This document shows positions 58,886 through 64,000 of a DNA stretch of 64,000 bases, piece after piece. This stretch comes from Delphinapterus leucas (lineage: Eukaryota > Chordata > Mammalia > Artiodactyla > Monodontidae). The DNA lies in contig NW_022098050.1 of NCBI RefSeq assembly GCF_002288925.2, forward strand, positions 8,016,452-8,080,451. Direction: 5' to 3'. The position numbers and the translations under genes were made by a program. Below the pieces are notes generated by a model that was not told where the DNA came from, made no database searches, and saw nothing but the letters and a program-made list of their open reading frames with translations. The stretch's first letter is position 1, and every line of letters starts with the position of its first letter.

Positions 58886-59931
58886 ATTATAGCAATGAAA
58901 AGCAGATCACAGGCCACCAGCATTTAAGGAAGGAGGAATGGTTGACTACAAAGGAGATGCACAGGGAATTTTTAGTGTGATGAAACCATTCTATACAGCA
59001 CTAAGCTGGTGGATACGTGACCCTTTGCATTTGTCAAAACCCTAAGTACATCACCAAAAGTCAATTTTAAAGTATGCAAATAAAAAAATCAACCAGAGTG
59101 TCAAGGGATCTTCAGATGGAATACAGATTATGACGTATTATTCTAACTATATAATAAATTTATGACATAATCTCAGTGAAAGGTATGAGGAAAAAGAAGC
59201 TGATTTAAATAACTTTGGAAAATGGTGTTTTGACTGGAAAAGGTAAGGCTAAAGACGAAAAGACTATACGTAAACAGTGTACTCTAGTGGGTACATTTGT
59301 TTCTCAAGGGGTATCAGTTGAGAAGTCTGAAATCTTTATGTATATACTATGATAGAACACATGAGTTAATAAATGATATATAATGCAGTTATGTTACTCA
59401 CCATCATAGAAAAAAAGTTAAAAATAAGCTAGGGGAAGACTAGAATGAACCCTGTGGTGCTGGATTAGAGTTGGAGACATCAGTATGAATCCATGTTTAG
59501 CTTGATATATATACAAATAGATACAGAAATAATTATAGGTATATGTATACATTGTTTAGTAAACATACATATATTTCCTAACTCTTTTTCCTGGGAGGAT
59601 CTAGAAGTAATGATAGCCCAGTAGCAATGAGGCACAGTCAGTGCCCAGATTTTGTTTTTTAAATACCATTCTTTAATAAAAGAAACCAGGACTCCTTGGA
59701 AAAACAGCTGATTCTGGGACTGGGACAGGAAATACACAAGATGAGTCTGCAGCATTTTGTATGCCAGAAAGAAAGTACTCAAAGAAACAAAATGATGGGA
59801 CGTGTTAAAGGGAAACAGGAGCCAAACTGAAAGAGCTCCCAATGGCCAAAGCTGGAACAACTTGAGCAAGAAAATAAATAAAATAATACTGCATTATAAC
59901 CCAAGTATAAAATAAATACTGTGGAAATAAA
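58886..59931 (+). mobile_element. old L1M 3'UTR, left part
   Basis: 'gcatttgtcaaaaccctaag' (about 59027), 'gttggagacatcagtatgaa' (about 59470), 'ctgattctgggactgggaca' (about 59708) and 'cccaagtataaaataaatac' (59900) are consecutive L1M 3'UTR blocks. An LTR interrupts it at 59932. Confidence 0.75.
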
Positions 59932-60501
59932 TGAAGACCAACCAAATGAGAGCAAGCAAAGGCAATTTATTCAGAGCTTTCTATAGCAAGAGAGTCAGCC
60001 CTGTGTTTTGGCAGAGACTCAAAGATAGGCAAATGGGTGGGAAAGCTTCATAGCAGAACAAAGGGAAGGCTTCAGGTACGTCCTGACTGGAGGCTGTGGG
60101 CATGAGGGAGTTGGAGGCAGGCCACCTAGAAGTGGGTCATCTTATGTGATTGGTTAGGGCTGCATTTTTGGCTTTCTCTGGTTAGTCTTAAATTGGAAGT
60201 AAGGACAGAAATTAGCAAAGCTGTCAGTTATTAATCAAGTCCTGACAATTTGAGGCTGATTGTTATAGGAATTATTGTCTGGCTTCCTGGATTGTTGCTG
60301 GTGATAGCAATTTGGCTTTTTACAAAGCTGACTTAGAGACAGCAGGCTGACTTTCTGAGCTGGATACTGTAGATAATGATTTGGTTTCCTGGGAGGGCTG
60401 CTGCAGATTATGGGTCAGAGTTCTATTTTTATATATGGTCTGGCCATTGTCCATCTGTATATTCAGTCTCTCAATATACATGAGTCTATACTAGGTAAAC
60501 A
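59932..60501 (-). mobile_element. probable solo ERV LTR, antisense, inside an L1M 3'UTR
   Basis: On the minus strand the end reads ...'ctctgaataaattgcctttg'..., an AATAAA signal followed closely by the element end at 59932. About 570 bp separates two consecutive parts of the L1M 3'UTR, which defines the insertion. Boundary TG...CA ends are estimates, and the target duplication is not clear. Confidence 0.55.
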
Positions 60502-60964
60502 AATGGTTGAATAAGTAAATATATGAGGCAGAAGGGATAAATCTTCCTTACAGAACATGTGTAGATATTCTCCCCTACAGGAGGTGGAGCTTAATCCCCT
60601 CTACCTTGAGTGTGGACTGGATTTAGTGACTTGCTTCTGACCAATTCAGAAATGGAAACATAGTAACTTTATGGTGTTGAAGCTTGGCAAGCACTACTCT
60701 GGCCAGATGATTAAGGTTAACACTAGCAATAAGTCATGTTGACAGCATGTACTCCCTGATATGATGTGATGAGAAGGGCACTTCACTTCTGTGACCTTCT
60801 TCTCCAAAACCCATAACCCCAATCTAATCATAAGAAAACATCATAAAAACCCAAATCGAGGGGCATCATACAAAATACCTGACCAATACTCTTCAAAACT
60901 AACAAGGTCATGAAAAGCAAAAAAAAAAAAAAAAAAAAGAAAAAAGAAATGTTAAAAAAAAAAG

Positions 60965-60997
<33 letters not shown>

Positions 60998-61235
60998 CAT
61001 TAAATTTTTTAAAAGAAGAAGAAAAAGAAAAAACTAAGGAAATCTGAATAAAGTATAGAGTTATTATTTCTCTTAATATTAAGTTTTTTGTTTTGATAAA
61101 TGTATCATGGTTATATGATATTAATATTTGAGGAAAGTAGGTGAAGGGCAAACAGAAACTCCCTGCACTGTCTTTGCAACTTTTCTGTAAATTGTAAAGT
61201 ATTTCAAAACAAAAAGTGTATTTAAAAAAATAATA
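60502..61235 (+). mobile_element. old L1M 3'UTR, right part, with A-rich expansion
   Basis: 'atattctcccctacaggagg' (about 60565), 'ataagtcatgttgacagcat' (about 60730) and 'taaccccaatctaatcataa' (60816) continue the L1M 3'UTR, ending 'ctgtaaattgtaaagtattt'. 60918-60996 is an A-rich low-complexity expansion. Confidence 0.75.
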
Positions 61236-61623
61236 TGTATCTTCTCAGGTACTTTTAAGTTGACATCTAAACTTTTTCATCATAAGTTTAAATATTTGCA
61301 AAAGATATAATTTCCAACATGTTATAAATATTGTTATTCTAAACTAAAACTGTCACATAACTCTTTTAAATATATTCAAAAGACTATAAATACCAAAGCA
61401 ATTTGAATCACGATCTTCAATTTAACAAATACATGAACAAGCTCTTCTCTTAACTGTCAGAAATATTAAAATTATTCCTTATTCTTCTTGAACTCATATT
61501 TCCAAATTATCCCCCTACATAATTTAATTCTATTGAGATACATTTTTATGCTTTAAAGTCCCACTGATTATACTAACATACCTCTCTGCAATAGGAATAT
61601 ATATAAATTGAAACTTTAATTTT
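61236..61623. other. no recognised feature
   Basis: A/T-rich sequence; nothing supported. Confidence 0.4.
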
Positions 61624-61640
61624 TAAAATTACCCATGACC

Positions 61641-62001
61641 GGGCTTCCCTGGTGGCACAGTGGTTAAGAATCCGCCTGCCAATGCAGGGGACACAGGTTC
61701 GAGCCCTGGTCTGGAAAGATCCCACATGACCCAGAGCAACTAAGCCCTTGCACCACAACTACTGAGCTTGTGCTCCAGAGCCTGCGCTGTGCTCTAGAGC
61801 CCATGAACCACAACTACTGAGCCCATGAGCCACAACTACTGAAGCCTGCATGCCTAGAGCCCGTGCTCTGCAACAAGAGAAGCCCGCGCACTAAAACAAA
61901 GAGTAGTCCCCGGTCCCCACAACGCAGCAACGAAGACCCAATGCAGCCAAAAATAAATAAATAAATTTTTAAAAAATTAAATTAAAAATAAATAAATAAA
62001 A
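61641..62001 (+). mobile_element. CHR-2-type SINE, long subtype, three internal units
   Basis: Head 'gggcttccctggtggcacag', B box 'aggttcgagccctgg', three 'ccacaactactga' units, tail of AAATA repeats. Perfect 17-bp target duplication 'taaaattacccatgacc' at 61624-61640 and 62002-62018. Confidence 0.96.
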
Positions 62002-62018
62002 TAAAATTACCCATGACC

Positions 62019-63524
62019 TTAAGGCTTAAATGTTAATTATAATTACAGTTCAATCCAGAATAAATTTTTACCAGTAATACACATTTGATCAAAATGACTA
62101 CATTACAAAACTTTGAAAATTATTAAACCTAAAAAGCAATGATTTATTGGAGACACGTATCTCTATGAGAAGGACAGAGGTTATTTTTGCCGTAAGGAGG
62201 ACTTCTGACACCAATATTTGGAACTGTCTTTCTGTGTTACCCAGGAGGGTAATACTCATGGAAAGGCTCCACAACAGGATTCTAACTGAGTGAGAAGTGT
62301 GCCTTTCTTCTGCAAAATAGAATAAAGGAGAATGTGAAATAAAAGGGGAGTGTGGGAATTCACCTTGAGGTCTTGGCCCCAAGTGCATTTTCACACAGAA
62401 AATACAAAAACGAGTAAATATGGAAGTTTAGGATTTATAAAGTGATCCCCTTAAAACCAGCCATTCCTGTGTCCCACTTAGAAAGACTTTATATATCTCT
62501 GGGAGTACAAATTCCCCAGTCTGAAAGCTACCCTCGTGAGGATGCTGAAAAGGTTGGAGTTTACACCATGGGCCAAAGGAGAATGATCAGAGCTGCCAAG
62601 CAGAAAAGATTTTGCACTTTAGAAATAGAATCTGGGTCATTATTTCCTGATGTATCAAGGAAAAAGGAACTGGAGGAGTAGTTGAGTTGGTGCTGTAGAG
62701 AAATCTTTTAAGAGTCCCTACCTCCAAACCTCTTCCAAGGCAGGTTCTTATTTATCAGACAATAAGATCCATTAAGTGGTAATCATCTCCCCAAGGAGCA
62801 ATTTCCCCTTGTATCCCAGTTCTCTAAGCATCAGATAATTCTAAGTCCAACAGGTTGAACCTATCTAGGCAGAACAGTACATATTATAGAACCACAGTCC
62901 CTGTGCCTACAACACAGCATGAGGAGCCTAAAGCACATTTTTGTCTCTATAAATGTGGAAGGAAATGTTTTATCCTTAGCACTTTCCATAACCTAGTTAG
63001 GTCCCAATTTAAGGAAACCCTCTGCCATTAGAATCCCACTTAAATGAATAAAAAGAACAAAACCTCAGTCCTTACAGAGGGACCTTTATATCCCAGCAGA
63101 CGGTCTGTATCAATATTGTATTGCTATCATGAGCAAAACTGTATTTTCACTGATTCCCTTATCCATTTAGCAGAAAACTGACTGAATACCTGGATATCTT
63201 TTGGGAGGAGTATTTATGTAGTGTCTAAATCTAGATACCTGTAAAATACTAACTATTTTAAATAAACCATTCTTTTCAAAATATTGTTCTGATTATGAGT
63301 TTGGTATTCTCTGAGTAATACCAAAATTGTGTTTTGTGTGTTTGACACTCTGGGTTGAAGGAAAATTATGTTGCTGGGGTGAAATGGTATCTTGACAGGC
63401 ATTACATAATTCAAGCTCTGGAAAGCATACTAAGTGCTGACAAGGACTCTCTCCTTGATCAAGCTTTAGCTTGGTTCCTCCGAGCCCTCTTCTAGACTAG
63501 GCCTCATCTTTGGCCTACCCTCCT
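62019..63524. other. no recognised feature (about 1.5 kb)
   Basis: Short frames (62098-62394 minus, 62442-62681 plus) have no recognisable domain. No repeat identified. Confidence 0.4.
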
Positions 63525-64000
63525 TGTCCTTGAAGGAGATTATAGTATGCCACCCCAAAATATACCACTTTGGATTATTTTGAGCCGAAGACAATTAATG
63601 CAGGAACAGGAAAAGCTCACTGCCATCCCCCTTTCTGCCTAAAGACAAGGTATAAACTTCCCTTTGTGAAGGTGTCCCCTGTCCTCTCTCTTGTACCAGG
63701 AAGAATATAATGATTTTTAATCACCAGAGATACTTTTATCACCCCAAGGACTGCATGAGATGAGTCTGCATAACAAACCTTATAAAAATAGCTCTTTTCT
63801 CCCATTAGTTTGCCCAGTATATTTACCTTCCCATAATTTACCACCCCTAGAAGTCCAAGCCCCTTTCCCTTCGCTTTGTTACTTCTCCACAATTTATTAC
63901 TCTCTGTTAAAATGGTATATAAAACCCCATCCAACCGCTTCTTTGGGTCTTCACTTCTTTTCTATGAAGGCTTCCATATGCATATATAATAAACCTTTTC
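63525..64000 (+). mobile_element. ERV LTR cut by the window edge
   Basis: Starts TGTCCTTGAAGGAG and follows the copy at 25161 block for block: 'atgccaccccaaaatatacc', 'aacttccctttgtgaaggtg', 'gttaaaatggtatataaaac' (TATA region) and 'tcacttcttttctatgaagg', reaching 'ataataaaccttttc' (polyadenylation signal) at the edge. Whether viral genes follow cannot be seen. Confidence 0.75.

Overview
The window looks like an intergenic stretch of a cetartiodactyl, most likely cetacean (toothed-whale-like), nuclear genome. The evidence is the set of tRNA-derived SINEs that begin with a 'cttccctggtggcgcagtgg' type head and end in A-rich or AAATA-type tails (CHR-1/CHR-2 families). Two copies are of the short GC-rich form (18427 and 48191) that I associate with dolphins and their relatives. 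L1 LINEs of the artiodactyl/cetacean type and old mammalian MIR, L2, L1M, hAT and Tigger remnants fill most of the rest. I found no intact host protein gene, tRNA, rRNA, CRISPR or bacterial feature. All long open reading frames trace to L1 or to chance reading of simple repeats.

Layout. 0.5-3.0 kb: an old L1M with a younger L1 3' end nested in it. 3.2-5.0 kb: MIR, a hAT MITE and a homopurine tract. 5.3-10.3 kb: L1 copy A, with both ORFs present but broken. 10.3-14.7 kb: MIRs, a CHR-1 SINE, a microsatellite and ancient LTR-like repeats. 14.7-16.1 kb: a 5'-inverted (twin-primed) L1. 16.2-18.8 kb: a HAL1-like ORF1-only element carrying a SINE. 19-27 kb: antisense L1, L2, MIR and three solo-LTR-like elements.

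27.8-42.0 kb is the most complex part. An old L1M is split by a full-length 7.4 kb L1 (copy B), by a 0.43 kb L1 3' end and by SINEs, and is followed by a second old L1M. Copy B has a near-perfect 15-bp target-site duplication and itself carries a SINE in ORF1. 42-57 kb: L2, MIR, tandem SINEs sharing one target motif, an ERV-pol-like ORF fragment inside a MIR, an antisense L1M and a Tigger transposase remnant. 57-64 kb: another L1M whose 3'UTR is split by an antisense LTR, a SINE with a perfect 17-bp duplication, and an LTR running off the window edge.

There is no cooperating gene system here. The elements relate through retrotransposition: L1 machinery supplied the target-primed insertion of L1s and SINEs, seen in their A-rich tails and target-site duplications, and the nesting gives a relative chronology. 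No previously undescribed functional system was found. The most informative observations are the nested structures, the short twin-priming inversion, the recurrent truncation of L1 3' ends, and two small insertions I could not fully classify.
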